64,000 bases of DNA, taken from Prevotellaceae bacterium UBA1075 (GTDB lineage Bacteria; Bacteroidota; Bacteroidia; Bacteroidales; Bacteroidaceae). The stretch is taken from assembly GCA_002316015.1 (NCBI GenBank), contig DCCS01000040.1:12936-76935 (forward strand). Reading direction: 5' to 3'. Shown piece after piece: positions 50,729 to 59,038 of this stretch. The position numbers were made by a program, and so were the translations under genes. The notes beneath the pieces are model-generated. The model did no database searches. It saw only the letters and a program-made list of their open reading frames with translations, and was not told the DNA's origin. How positions within the stretch are numbered: position 1 is the first letter of the stretch; every line of letters starts with the position of its first letter.

Positions 50729-50757
50729 AAAAACCGATGCTTTCGGCATCGGTTTTT
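50729..50757 (-). terminator. Terminator downstream of the EF-G paralog
   Basis: On the minus strand AAAAACCGATGC, a 5-nt loop and GCATCGGTTTTTTTT form a clear intrinsic terminator. It lies about 325 nt after the EF-G stop. Confidence 0.85.
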
Positions 50758-51082
50758 AACATTATTAAGATTAGTGCACGTCTTTCGTTATCAAACAGTA
50801 CACTACACAAGCGAGACACCCTGCTTTTTGTCTCCTGGAGGGTTTCCCCTCACCGGCCTGTGGCCATCCGGCTTTGAGCCAGGCAGCCCCAGCCTGCATG
50901 TGCTACGGCTCAAGGCTGTTGCCCCGGACGCGCCGGTGGAGCCACAGTCCGCATTCTGTGAGGGGCGTGACCCGCCCTGTCCGGGTTGCGGACACCGCCG
51001 CCAAGCCTCGGCCACCTCGCCACGAGTCCATGCGGCCCCCTCCACGCGGCCACAGCCCGCGCTCCGCCTGTCAGGCGACGGG
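50758..51082 (-). other. Long 3' region between the EF-G paralog and its terminator
   Basis: About 325 bp, GC-rich and with several self-complementary segments (for example GCCGGATGGCCACAGGCCGG on the minus strand). No coding frame, no promoter and no known RNA family recognised. It could be a 3' UTR or a processed RNA. Confidence 0.4.
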
Positions 51083-53236
51083 TCAATCCTGCTGCGACGC
51101 CTCGTACTCGGCGATGAGCTTGTTCTGCACATCACTGGGCACCAGCTCGTAGGAGGCAAACTTCATGATGAAGCTGGCGCGCCCGCCTGTAATGCTGCTC
51201 AGGGCAGTGCTGTAGTTGAGCATCTCCTTCTGCGGTGCCTTGGCCACAATCTTCTCGTAGCCATTCTCGCTCGTCATGCCCATGATCATGGCCCTGCGCC
51301 CCTGCAAGTCACCCATCACGTCACCCATCTTGTCGCTCGGCACGAACACCTCCACATCGTAGATGGGCTCCAAAATCTTGGGGCCTGCGTTGCGGAAAGC
51401 CTGGGCAAACGCCTGCCGTCCGGCCAGCATGAACGAGAGTTCGTTGCTGTCCACGGGGTGCATCTTCCCGTCATACACGATGACGCGCACGTCACGGGCG
51501 TAACTTCCGGTGAGGGGGCCCTGCTCCATGCGCTGCATCACGCCTTTGAGTATGGCGGGCATGAAGCGCGCGTCGATGGCGCCTCCCACCACGCTGTTGA
51601 CAAACACCAGCTTGCCTCCCCACTCCAGGTCGATGGTCTCCGTGCTCTTGGGATTGATGCGGAACTCCTGCCCGCCGAAGCGGTACACATCCGGTGCGGG
51701 CATTCCCTCGTAGTAAGGCTCGACGATGAGATGCACCTCGCCAAACTGTCCCGCGCCGCCCGACTGCTTCTTGTGCCGGTAGTCTGCGCGCGCCGCCTTG
51801 GTGATGGTCTCGCGGTAAGGTATCTTCGGTTCGCTGAAGGCCACTTGTATCTTCTCGTTGTTCTCGAGTCTCCACTTGAGCGTGCGCAGGTGGAACTCGC
51901 CCTGCCCGTGCACGATTATCTGCCTCAGTTCCTTGCTCTGCTCTATTTTCCATGTGGGGTCTTCCTCCTTCATGCGCTGCAGGGCGTTCATCATCTTCTC
52001 GGTCTCGGCCTCGTTGACAGCCTTGATGGCGCGGCTGTACTTGGAGTTGGGGTACTTGATGAAGTTGAAGCGGTTGTCGCAGTCCTTGCCGTTGAGCGTG
52101 TTGCCCGTCTTCACGTCCTTGAGCTTCACGGTGCATCCGATGTCGCCCGCCACCATCTCCTCGACCTTGATGCGGTTGGCCCCCGCGCACGCGAAGATCT
52201 GCGCGACGCGCTCTTTGCTGCCACGGTCGGCGTTGCTCAGGTCATCGCCCTCGTGTACCTTTCCGCTCATGACCTTGAAGTACTGCACCTCACCGATATG
52301 GGGCTCTACTGCCGTCTTGAAGAAGAACAGGCTGGCCGGGCCTTCCTTTGCGGGCACGACCTCCTGGCCACGGGTGTTGAACACACGGGGCATCTCATCG
52401 ACAAAGGGCACCACGTTGCCCAGGAACTCCATCAGGCGGCGCACGCCCATGTCCTTGCCGGCACACACGCAGAAGACAGGGAAAATGCCCCGCGCCGCGA
52501 GTCCCTTGCGTATGCCCTCGCGCATCTCGTCCTCGGTGAGCGTCTCGTTTTCGAAGAACTTCTCCATCAGGCCCTCGTCGTTCTCGGCGGCAGCCTCCAC
52601 CAGCGCCCTGTGCATCTCCAGCGCCTTGTGCATCTGGTCGGTGGGGATGTCCTCGATGGTGGGCTCGCCGCCTTCGGGGCCCCACGAGTACTTCTTCATC
52701 AGCAGCACGTCAATGAGGGCGTTGAAGCCCGGCCCCGTCTCCAGGGGGTATTGTACGGGCACCACCTTGGGGCCGTACACGCTGGTCAGCTGCTCCAGGA
52801 TGGTGTCATAGTCACAGTTCTCGTCATCGAGCTGGTTGACCAGGAAGATGACCGGCTTTCCCAGTTTCTCTGTATAGCGGAAATGGTTCTGCGTGCCCAC
52901 CTCCACGCCCGCCCCGCCCTTGAGCAGCAGCACGGCCGTGTCGGTCACGTTGAGGGCTGTGAGGGCCGCGCCCACGAAGTCGTCGCTTCCGGGACAGTCG
53001 ATGATATTCAGTTTCTTGCCGTTCCACTCCACATGGAACACGGTGGAGAACACGCTGTAGCCATACTCCTGCTCCACCGGGAAATAGTCACTCACTGTAT
53101 TATGCTGTGTGATGCGCCCGCGACGCTTGATTACCCCGGCCTCGTAAAGAAGAGCCTCCGTGAGGGTGGTCTTGCCTGCACCGTCATTGCCCAGCAGGGC
53201 AATGTTCTTGATCTCGTTTGCTTGATAAGTTTTCAT
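51083..53236 (-). CDS. fusA2: Elongation factor G paralog (EF-G2-like)
   Basis: A 717-residue five-domain EF-G homolog. The P-loop is GNDGAGKT (16-23). The switch II sequence is D80-C-P-G-S84 instead of D-T-P-G-H, so the catalytic histidine is replaced by serine. Switch I lacks the RGIT motif, and the base-recognition motif is N134-Q-L-D137 instead of NKxD. Domains II-V are intact, including HGQGEFHLRTL and SGGAGQFGEVHLIVEP. Bacteroides thetaiotaomicron has a related EF-G2 described as working without GTP hydrolysis during starvation; the shared motif changes suggest the same role. This is not the housekeeping fusA. The gene stands next to rprX with a long 3' region. Confidence 0.92.
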   Translation of the reverse strand: MKTYQANEIKNIALLGNDGAGKTTLTEALLYEAGVIKRRGRITQHNTVSDYFPVEQEYGYSVFSTVFHVEWNGKKLNIIDCPGSDDFVGAALTALNVTDTAVLLLKGGAGVEVGTQNHFRYTEKLGKPVIFLVNQLDDENCDYDTILEQLTSVYGPKVVPVQYPLETGPGFNALIDVLLMKKYSWGPEGGEPTIEDIPTDQMHKALEMHRALVEAAAENDEGLMEKFFENETLTEDEMREGIRKGLAARGIFPVFCVCAGKDMGVRRLMEFLGNVVPFVDEMPRVFNTRGQEVVPAKEGPASLFFFKTAVEPHIGEVQYFKVMSGKVHEGDDLSNADRGSKERVAQIFACAGANRIKVEEMVAGDIGCTVKLKDVKTGNTLNGKDCDNRFNFIKYPNSKYSRAIKAVNEAETEKMMNALQRMKEEDPTWKIEQSKELRQIIVHGQGEFHLRTLKWRLENNEKIQVAFSEPKIPYRETITKAARADYRHKKQSGGAGQFGEVHLIVEPYYEGMPAPDVYRFGGQEFRINPKSTETIDLEWGGKLVFVNSVVGGAIDARFMPAILKGVMQRMEQGPLTGSYARDVRVIVYDGKMHPVDSNELSFMLAGRQAFAQAFRNAGPKILEPIYDVEVFVPSDKMGDVMGDLQGRRAMIMGMTSENGYEKIVAKAPQKEMLNYSTALSSITGGRASFIMKFASYELVPSDVQNKLIAEYEASQQD

Positions 53237-53367
53237 CTCTTCAGGTATGTTTGCGTTAGTCTGTCACGTGTTTACGGGTATAAATTTACCTGTTTTCGCG
53301 CACATGGCAAAGCGCGTGCGACATGTTATAAAACACATTCCCCAATTTGGGCGCATTGGCCGGCCTG

Positions 53368-54498
53368 TCACGCCCTCATCAGGTCGCTGATGATGTCGTT
53401 TGAGGTGAAGATGCCCTTCCTGGTGAGTCTCAGTGCGCCCTGCGCAAGCTCAAGCCTTCCTGCCCGCAGGTGCGGCGCGGCCTGCGCGGTGCAATAGGCG
53501 CGGTCGTCATCCGCGAGCAGCCCCAGGGGAAGCCCGCCGATGGTGCGCAGGCGTGTCATCACCAGCTCGTCATAGAGTTCGCGGTCGGTCAGCACCTCGC
53601 TCTCATGCGGGGGCTCTCCGTCACCGGCGGCCACATACGCGCCCAGGTCGGCCTGGTTCCATCGCCGCGTGCGCCTCCCGTCATAGGAGTGCGCCCCGGG
53701 GCCGAAGCCCACATAGGGTGTCCCTTGCCAGTAGGCGCTGTTGTGGCGCGAGCGCCATCCGGGCAGGCAGAAGTTCGAGATCTCATAATGTTCGAAGCCT
53801 GCCGCGCGCGCCTCGTCCATGAGGTGCTCATACATGCGCAGCGAGAGTTCCTCGTCGGCCTCGCGCACACTGCCCCGCTCCAGCATCCCGGCCAGCGGCG
53901 TGCCCGGCTCGCAGGTCAGGGCATAGGCGCTCAGGTGGCGCACTCCCAGGGCCAGGGCCTGCCGCACGTCGGCCTGCCACTGCTCCATCGTCTGGGTGGG
54001 GAGGCCGTAGATGAGGTCCACGCTCACATTCCCTATGCCGCACGCCAGGGCGCGCTCCACGGCGCGGATGGCCTGCCGCGCGGTGTGCCTGCGGCGTATG
54101 AGCCGCAGCAGGCGGTCGTCAAACGACTGCACGCCCATGCTCAGCCTGTTCACCCGCGTGCGGCGCAACACGTCCAGCCATTCCCCGCCCACGTCATCGG
54201 GGTTGGCCTCCACGGTAATCTCGGCATCGTCATCCACGGGGTAGAGGCGGCACGCCTCGTCCAGGATGCGTGCCAGCGCGGCGGGCGGCAACTGGCTGGG
54301 TGTCCCGCCACCCACATATATAGAATGAACGCGCGCGCGTGCCAGTTCGCCGCGCCGCGCGCGCATCTCCCCCAGGAGCCTCTCTACATATTGCGACTTC
54401 CACTCCTCCCCTCGTGTGGTGGAATAGAAGTCGCAATAGACGCACCGCCCCCTGCAGAAGGGGACGTGTATGTAAAGGCCGGCCACGCTGTCAGTCAC
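53368..54498 (-). CDS. hemW: HemW-like radical SAM protein
   Basis: A 376-residue radical SAM protein of the HemN/HemW family, now considered a heme chaperone rather than a coproporphyrinogen oxidase. The cluster motif is C15-R-G-R-C19-V-Y-C22, followed by SIYVGGGTPSQLP, EANPDD and LSMGVQSFDD. HemN-specific N-terminal residues are absent. The start is a GTG at 54498 with an AGGAG site 7 nt upstream; it overlaps the stop of the DUF4827 gene by 8 bp. The frame stays open further upstream but without a fitting start. Confidence 0.88.
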   Translation of the reverse strand: MTDSVAGLYIHVPFCRGRCVYCDFYSTTRGEEWKSQYVERLLGEMRARRGELARARVHSIYVGGGTPSQLPPAALARILDEACRLYPVDDDAEITVEANPDDVGGEWLDVLRRTRVNRLSMGVQSFDDRLLRLIRRRHTARQAIRAVERALACGIGNVSVDLIYGLPTQTMEQWQADVRQALALGVRHLSAYALTCEPGTPLAGMLERGSVREADEELSLRMYEHLMDEARAAGFEHYEISNFCLPGWRSRHNSAYWQGTPYVGFGPGAHSYDGRRTRRWNQADLGAYVAAGDGEPPHESEVLTDRELYDELVMTRLRTIGGLPLGLLADDDRAYCTAQAAPHLRAGRLELAQGALRLTRKGIFTSNDIISDLMRA

Positions 54499-55189
54499 GC
54501 ATCTCCTGGTACAGGATCTCGTAGAAACAGGGGTACACATTGCTGGTGGCGCTGCTGGTTCCCTCGGAGTGTGGCACGATGAGGCGCACCTTGGCAATGC
54601 CCTCATCCTCCTGCACCTGGCGTCCCAGGCGGATGAACTGGAGCGGCTTCACCCATCCCGTGGGCACGCTCACCTCCTTGTAGGTCATGTACATTGCGCC
54701 GCCGCCGTTGATGTCGGTGTTGAAACTGGCGTTGATGGTGCCCTCGGTGTTGGAGACATCCAGTATCTCGGGGTTCGTGTGCCAGTAGGGCACGTCGTCG
54801 CGCAACTGCAGGCTGTCGCCCATGATGTTGTACTCGATGAAGCGGCACAGGATGCGCTTGTTGTCGCCACTCCTCAGCCTCTCGCCCACACCCTCGCGCA
54901 CGATCTGCATGTAGATGCCCGAGCCCGAGAAGAGCACGTACTCGTTCCGCTCCAGGCTGGTGGTGGAGTCCTGGGCGTAGAACTGCGCCTCGCTGATGGG
55001 GGTAATCCTGCCCACATGGCAGATGGTGTCCCCCTCCTCGTCCAGGATGGCCACATCGCGTGACAGGAAGGAGTTGATGACCCTGCGCTCTCGCTTCTTC
55101 TGGTCGGCATACGTGTCATCGTCACTACAGGAGCACAGGCAGGAGACGCAGGCCAGCAGCGCCAGCGTCACGCGTATGTATTTTCTCAT
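54491..55189 (-). CDS. DUF4827 lipoprotein
   Basis: A 232-residue lipoprotein. The signal peptide ends LCSC with the modified Cys at residue 20, followed by DDDTYADQKKRERR. The mature part contains ISEAQFYAQDSTTS, NEYVLFSGSGIYMQIV, CRFIEYNIMGDSLQL and a C-terminal NVYPCFYEILY. I assign it to the Bacteroidetes family DUF4827, some members of which resemble FKBP-like domains. Enzymatic activity is unproven. The start is the ATG at 55189; a -7 box lies 30 bp upstream. It overlaps hemW by 8 bp. Confidence 0.75.
   Translation of the reverse strand: MRKYIRVTLALLACVSCLCSCSDDDTYADQKKRERRVINSFLSRDVAILDEEGDTICHVGRITPISEAQFYAQDSTTSLERNEYVLFSGSGIYMQIVREGVGERLRSGDNKRILCRFIEYNIMGDSLQLRDDVPYWHTNPEILDVSNTEGTINASFNTDINGGGAMYMTYKEVSVPTGWVKPLQFIRLGRQVQEDEGIAKVRLIVPHSEGTSSATSNVYPCFYEILYQEMRD
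54499..54512 (-). promoter_or_regulatory. Ribosome-binding site deciding the hemW GTG start
   Basis: The minus-strand sequence CCAGGAGATGC precedes the GTG at 54498 with optimal spacing. It lies inside the last codons of the DUF4827 gene, so translation is coupled. Confidence 0.6.
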
Positions 55190-55218
55190 ATTGCAGTCTG
55201 TCATGTTTGTTTGCCTCG

Positions 55219-55226
55219 CAAAGTTA
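55219..55226 (-). promoter_or_regulatory. -7 box of the DUF4827-hemW operon
   Basis: The minus-strand sequence TAACTTTG is an exact match 30 bp upstream of the DUF4827 ATG. No TTTG at -33 distance. Confidence 0.55.
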
Positions 55227-55281
55227 CGGAAAAAAGGCCGTCCGGCCATCCTCCTGTCACCGGCAAAAGCATTGTGTTGGG

Positions 55282-56313
55282 CTATTTTAACAGATTGGCA
55301 TAGGAGCATATGGCCTCCCTGACACGCGCCACAGCCTCGTCCATGGTGCACATGACCCGCCCCCCGCTGGCGTTCCTGTGTCCTCCCCCGCCGAAGAAGC
55401 GCGCGGCCATGTCGTCGCAGGGGAAGTCGTCCACGCTGCGCAGGCTCACCTTGATGAGCCCCGCCGTCTCGGAGTCCTCGCTCAGGAACACGCTCAGCCG
55501 CATGCCCGACATCGTGAGGGGAATGTTGACAAACCCCTCTGTGTCGCCCTGCTTGATCCCGAAGCGGGCGCGCTCCTCGCACGTGAGAGTCAACACGGCG
55601 GCATGCCACTCGGCCATCACCTCCATCTTCTCGTACAGCATGTAGCCCTGCAGCCTCAGGCGCGCCGGGCTGCAGGCCCAGAAGACGTTGCGGTAGATGC
55701 GGTCCTTGTCGATGCCCAGCCGCAGCAGGCGGCAGATGCACTCGTACACCTCGGGGCGGGACGAGGCGTAGGTGAACGCGCCCGTGTCGCACATCATGCC
55801 CGTGTAGAGGCAGGCGGCCTCAGCGCGTGTGGCGCGGTCCAGCTCGCCCATCTGGTCCAGCAGGTGGCACAGCACCTCGCTGGTGGCGCACATCTCGGGG
55901 CGCGAGACGACCGTCTGGCAGAAGTCCGAGGGGTTCAGGTGATGGTCTATCATCACCTTGTGGCAGGGGTTGGCCAGCACCTCGGGCTCCAGCTCGCGCA
56001 AGCGCGAGGGCGAGTTGAGGTCGGCCACGAAGATGAGACCGGCCTGACGGATGAGGTTCCGGGCAGCGTCGGGATGGCGGGTAAACGTGCGTATGTTCTG
56101 CACCCCGGGCATCCAGCGCAGGAAGTCGGGGAAACGGTTGGGCACCAGTATGTCGGCCTGCTTGCCCCAGCGTGCCAGCCAGTGCATGATGGCCAGCGAC
56201 GACCCCACGGCATCGCCGTCGGGATTCACATGGGCGCAGATGACGATGCGCTCTGCTTCGATGACGCGGCGGCGCAAGTCTGCCAGTTGACTGTCGGGAA
56301 GTACTTTCTCCAT
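55282..56313 (-). CDS. nrnA: DHH-family phosphoesterase (NrnA-type)
   Basis: A 343-residue DHH/DHHA1 phosphoesterase. The metal-binding motifs are HVNPDGDAVGSSLA, VADLNSPS, DHHLNPSDF and, after them, CDTGAF; the DHHA1 domain ends with GGGGHRNASGG. NrnA proteins hydrolyse short oligoribonucleotides and 3'-phosphoadenosine 5'-phosphate. Length and motif order match the family. The gene is divergent from fmt. A -7 box lies 150 bp upstream (56466-56473). Confidence 0.92.
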   Translation of the reverse strand: MEKVLPDSQLADLRRRVIEAERIVICAHVNPDGDAVGSSLAIMHWLARWGKQADILVPNRFPDFLRWMPGVQNIRTFTRHPDAARNLIRQAGLIFVADLNSPSRLRELEPEVLANPCHKVMIDHHLNPSDFCQTVVSRPEMCATSEVLCHLLDQMGELDRATRAEAACLYTGMMCDTGAFTYASSRPEVYECICRLLRLGIDKDRIYRNVFWACSPARLRLQGYMLYEKMEVMAEWHAAVLTLTCEERARFGIKQGDTEGFVNIPLTMSGMRLSVFLSEDSETAGLIKVSLRSVDDFPCDDMAARFFGGGGHRNASGGRVMCTMDEAVARVREAICSYANLLK

Positions 56314-56465
56314 GTTGTGAGTGGTTGTTCAAGATTAAATGGCCTGCCTCGCCAGGGCGCGCCCGCCCCTCGTCCTGTCACCAACGGCAAGGTCCGGGCG
56401 GCGGCCTGGGTACACATATTTACATATGGCGTGCGGGAGAGTGCATCCCGTGGCGCGCCAAGGCA

Positions 56466-56473
56466 CAAAGGTA
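56466..56473 (-). promoter_or_regulatory. Candidate -7 box upstream of nrnA
   Basis: The minus-strand sequence TACCTTTG matches TAnnTTTG. It is 150 bp from the start codon and without a clear -33 box. Confidence 0.4.
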
Positions 56474-56527
56474 TGAATTTTTCCCGGTACATGACGCGGC
56501 CAGGAAGAGCGTTCTGCGGAAAAGCAG

Positions 56528-56535
56528 TACCTTTG
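56528..56535 (+). promoter_or_regulatory. -7 box of fmt
   Basis: TACCTTTG, exact match, about 34 bp upstream of the ATG. No -33 TTTG found. Confidence 0.55.
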
Positions 56536-56568
56536 CGGCAAGAAAGAAAATCCCAACTACAGAAGAGC

Positions 56569-57549
56569 ATGAAGCAGGACAAACTGAGAATCGTATTCAT
56601 GGGTACGCCCGACTTCGCCGTGGCGTCACTGGAGGCGCTGCTGGGCAGCCGCCACCAGGTGGTGGGCGTGGTGACCATGCCCGACAAGGCCATAGGCCGA
56701 CATCACGACACACTGCAGGCCAGCCCCGTCAAGGAGTGCGCGCTCAGGCACGGCATACCCGTGCTGCAGCCAGAGAAACTGAGGGACGGGGAGTTCCTGG
56801 CGCAGCTGCGCGCGCTCAGGGCCGACCTGCAGGTGGTCGTGGCGTTCCGCATGCTGCCCGAGGCGGTGTGGGCCATGCCGCGCCTGGGCACCTTCAACCT
56901 GCACGCCGCACTGCTGCCACAGTACAGGGGCGCCGCGCCCATCAACTGGGCCATCATCAACGGCGACAGGCAGACGGGCATCACCACCTTCTGGCTCGAC
57001 CACCAGATAGACACGGGCCGCATCATCTGCCAGGAGACACTGCCCATAGGCCCCGAAGACTGCGCCGGCGACCTGCACGACCGCATGATGGCGCGGGGGG
57101 CCGGCCTGGTGGTGCGCACGGCCAACATGATTGCCGACGGCGAGGCGGAGGCCGTGCCACAGGAGCAGTTCCTCACCGGCGAGACCCTGCGCCCCGCGCC
57201 CAAGATATTCAAGGAGACGTGCCAGGTGCGCTGGAGCGCGCTGGACATACATGGAGCGCACAACTTCGTGCGCGGACTGAGCCCCCACCCCGCCGCCTGG
57301 ACCACCCTGCAGGAGGCCGGCGGGAAGCGCACCGTACTGAAGATTTACCGCACGCACCCCGAACCACACGCGCACAACCTGCCCACAGGCACGCTGGAGA
57401 CCGACGGGCGCAAGTGGCTGCGCGTGGCAACAGACGGCGGCTACCTGTACCTGGAAGAACTGCAACTGGCGGGCAAGAGGCGCATGCCCGTGGATGAGTT
57501 CCTGCGCGGGGCACACGTGGAGGGCGGACGGCTGGTGGAGGTGGAGTAA
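56569..57549 (+). CDS. fmt: Methionyl-tRNA formyltransferase
   Basis: A 326-residue enzyme that formylates Met-tRNAfMet using 10-formyltetrahydrofolate. The start segment RIVFMGTPDFAVASLEALL and the catalytic loop FNLHAALLPQYRGAAPINWA (the family SLLP motif reads ALLP here) are followed by TTFWLDHQIDTGRI and a C-terminal OB-like domain (FVRGLSPHPAAWT onward). The length is normal. It is transcribed away from nrnA with its own promoter. A repeat array begins 170 bp after the stop. Confidence 0.97.
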   Translation: MKQDKLRIVFMGTPDFAVASLEALLGSRHQVVGVVTMPDKAIGRHHDTLQASPVKECALRHGIPVLQPEKLRDGEFLAQLRALRADLQVVVAFRMLPEAVWAMPRLGTFNLHAALLPQYRGAAPINWAIINGDRQTGITTFWLDHQIDTGRIICQETLPIGPEDCAGDLHDRMMARGAGLVVRTANMIADGEAEAVPQEQFLTGETLRPAPKIFKETCQVRWSALDIHGAHNFVRGLSPHPAAWTTLQEAGGKRTVLKIYRTHPEPHAHNLPTGTLETDGRKWLRVATDGGYLYLEELQLAGKRRMPVDEFLRGAHVEGGRLVEVE

Positions 57550-58067
57550 GGAAGCGGCCTCCCTCCTTCCGCAAGGGGGGGGTGGGGCACTCGGCGTCCC
57601 TCCACGCCCCGCCTGCTCCCGGCGAGCGGAGGGGAACAGGGAAGCCCCGGAAGGCAGATTGCCCCTGGCGGGGGCTGCCTTCCCGGTGTCCTGCAGCGGA
57701 CTCCCGGCCTCCTGTTTCCACGCATGCCGCCACGATTGCCAACGCATGCCGCCGCGATCGCCAACGCATGCGGCTGCGATTGCCAACGCATGCGGCTGCG
57801 ATTGCCAACGCATGCGGCTGCGTTGACCGTCCAGCCCAGGCTGAACGCAAGCCGCGACCTGACACCCAACAACACGCCCCGCGCACGCCCCCACACACAG
57901 GGAACCGCAGGACACACCGAAACCGCCCCCACAGGTGACCCGCGCGCACGTCACCCGGCCATACCCACGCGCCCGGAAAAGGCAGGTGGGGCGGCCTGCA
58001 TTACCCTTTTTAGCGCATCGCAGAGAAAAAAGCGGGAAAATCACTGGCGCATCCGGAATATTTAACG
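57550..58067. other. Intergenic gap holding repeat array 3
   Basis: More than 600 bp between fmt and the sigma factor gene. It contains a CCTCCTT/AAGGGGGG palindromic segment just after fmt, the 22-bp array at 57721-57848, and the sigma-factor promoter. Translated frames are only shadows of the repeats. Confidence 0.6.
57721..57848 (+). repeat. 22-bp tandem repeat array 3 with palindromic end module
   Basis: Four complete 22-bp units (57721, 57743, 57765, 57787) and a fifth that changes after GCGTTGA. The core is CGCATGCGGCTGCGATTGCC; units 3 and 4 are identical. The array ends in a 22-bp palindromic module at 57827-57848 (arms CCGTCCAGCC and GGCTGAACGC) that is nearly the reverse complement of the end module of array 1. 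Both arrays share the order repeats - GCGTTG - palindrome. Confidence 0.88.
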
Positions 58068-58075
58068 TAAATTTG
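58068..58075 (+). promoter_or_regulatory. -7 box of the ECF sigma factor gene
   Basis: TAAATTTG matches TAnnTTTG, about 100 bp upstream of the ATG. No -33 TTTG at 19-21 bp. Confidence 0.5.
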
Positions 58076-58173
58076 CAGTGTAGCGAAAACAAAGAACAAT
58101 ACTCACAAAACAAACACATAAACCACGTTGCCTATAGGAAGAAACTACTCCAAACCAAAACCGAACTACTGTA

Positions 58174-58764
58174 ATGAACAGACTGGATGCAATGACCGAC
58201 CATGAACTGGCCGGATTGTACGAACAAGGCAACGACAACGCATTTGACGAACTGCTGCGCAGACATCAGGACTATGTGTACTCCTATATACTCTTTGTGT
58301 GCAAGAACGAGGACACGGCCCAGGACTTGTTCCAGGACACATTCGCACGCGCCGTCATGGCCATCCGGAACCACAAGTACCAGAAGACGGGAAAGTTCAG
58401 CGCGTGGCTGGTGCGCATAGCGCACAACCTGGCCATAGACCGCATGCGCGACACAGCCCCCACGCTCACAATCACGCACGAAGAGTTCCCCCACGGAATG
58501 TCCAACAGCATGAGATTCAGCGAGGGCACGGTAGAGAACCGCATCATCGAGAGCCAGGATACCGAGAACCTGCGCGCGCTTCTCGACTACCTGCCCGACG
58601 TGCAGCGCGAAGTGGTAATCATGAAATTCTATGAGGACCTCCCGTTCAAGGAGATTGCCGAGAAGACAGGGGTGAGCATCAACACCTCGCTGGGACGCAT
58701 GCGCTACGCGCTCATCAACCTGCGCAAACTCATCCGGAAGCACCAAATGAGCCTGGTGGGCTGA
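58174..58764 (+). CDS. ECF-type RNA polymerase sigma factor
   Basis: A 196-residue sigma-70 family protein. Region 2 spans about 12-85 (FDELLRRHQDYVYSYILFV, AQDLFQDTFARAV, FSAWLVRIAHNLAIDRMR) and region 4 about 135-190 (LLDYLPDVQREVVIMKFYED, EIAEKTGVSINTSLGRMRYA). The spacer is an unusually long acidic linker (TLTITHEEFPHG and onward). No anti-sigma (FecR-like) gene or SusCD pair is adjacent, so it is not one of the typical glycan-sensing hybrid units. A second ATG 18 bp downstream (58192) is an alternative start. Confidence 0.9.
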   Translation: MNRLDAMTDHELAGLYEQGNDNAFDELLRRHQDYVYSYILFVCKNEDTAQDLFQDTFARAVMAIRNHKYQKTGKFSAWLVRIAHNLAIDRMRDTAPTLTITHEEFPHGMSNSMRFSEGTVENRIIESQDTENLRALLDYLPDVQREVVIMKFYEDLPFKEIAEKTGVSINTSLGRMRYALINLRKLIRKHQMSLVG

Positions 58765-58783
58765 CCGTCACACACACACACAA

Positions 58784-58815
58784 GTGAAGCCGCCTGTGCC
58801 ACAAGGCGGCTTCAC
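58784..58815 (+). terminator. Hairpin after the sigma factor gene
   Basis: The arms GTGAAGCCGCC (58784-58794) and GGCGGCTTCAC (58805-58815) are perfectly complementary with a 10-nt loop. The following tract is A-rich, not T-rich. Confidence 0.65.
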
Positions 58816-58920
58816 GCACCAAAAAACCACGCTCCGGCACACAATAAAAGCACAAGCGCACACGTTTTAAATATACAAGGCGGACACGAAGGCCGCCACT
58901 CACCCACATGACGTGTGCCT

Positions 58921-59034
58921 ATGGAACAGACATTACCCCTACCCTACATCACTCCCGGCGCGGCCGTGCTGGCACGGATCAAGCAGTTTGCCCGCACTTA
59001 CAGGCCACAATGCGCAAGCACAGCAAGCAACTGA
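58921..59034 (+). CDS. Candidate small protein, 37 aa
   Basis: A short ORF in its own frame starting at the ATG at 58921: MEQTLPLPYITPGAAVLARI followed by KQFARTYRPQCASTASN. It ends 4 bp before the rpe start, so the two could be translationally linked. The composition (hydrophobic LPLPYITP start, basic KQFARTYR segment) looks protein-like rather than random, but there is no clear ribosome-binding site and I cannot name a family. It may be a small regulator or a spurious ORF. Confidence 0.4.
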   Translation: MEQTLPLPYITPGAAVLARIKQFARTYRPQCASTASN

Positions 59035-59038
59035 GCAG

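Noticed and set aside
50758..51082. RNase P RNA, tmRNA or cobalamin riboswitch
   Set aside because: I could not find the conserved cores of any of these; the position after a gene also argues against a riboswitch.
54499..54606. N-terminal extension of hemW upstream of 54498
   Set aside because: It overlaps the DUF4827 C-terminus, has no start codon with a ribosome-binding site and does not resemble HemW.
57550..58173. Coding frames such as a 497-codon minus-strand ORF over the repeat region
   Set aside because: They only translate the repeats and the antisense of fmt; no start context or family.
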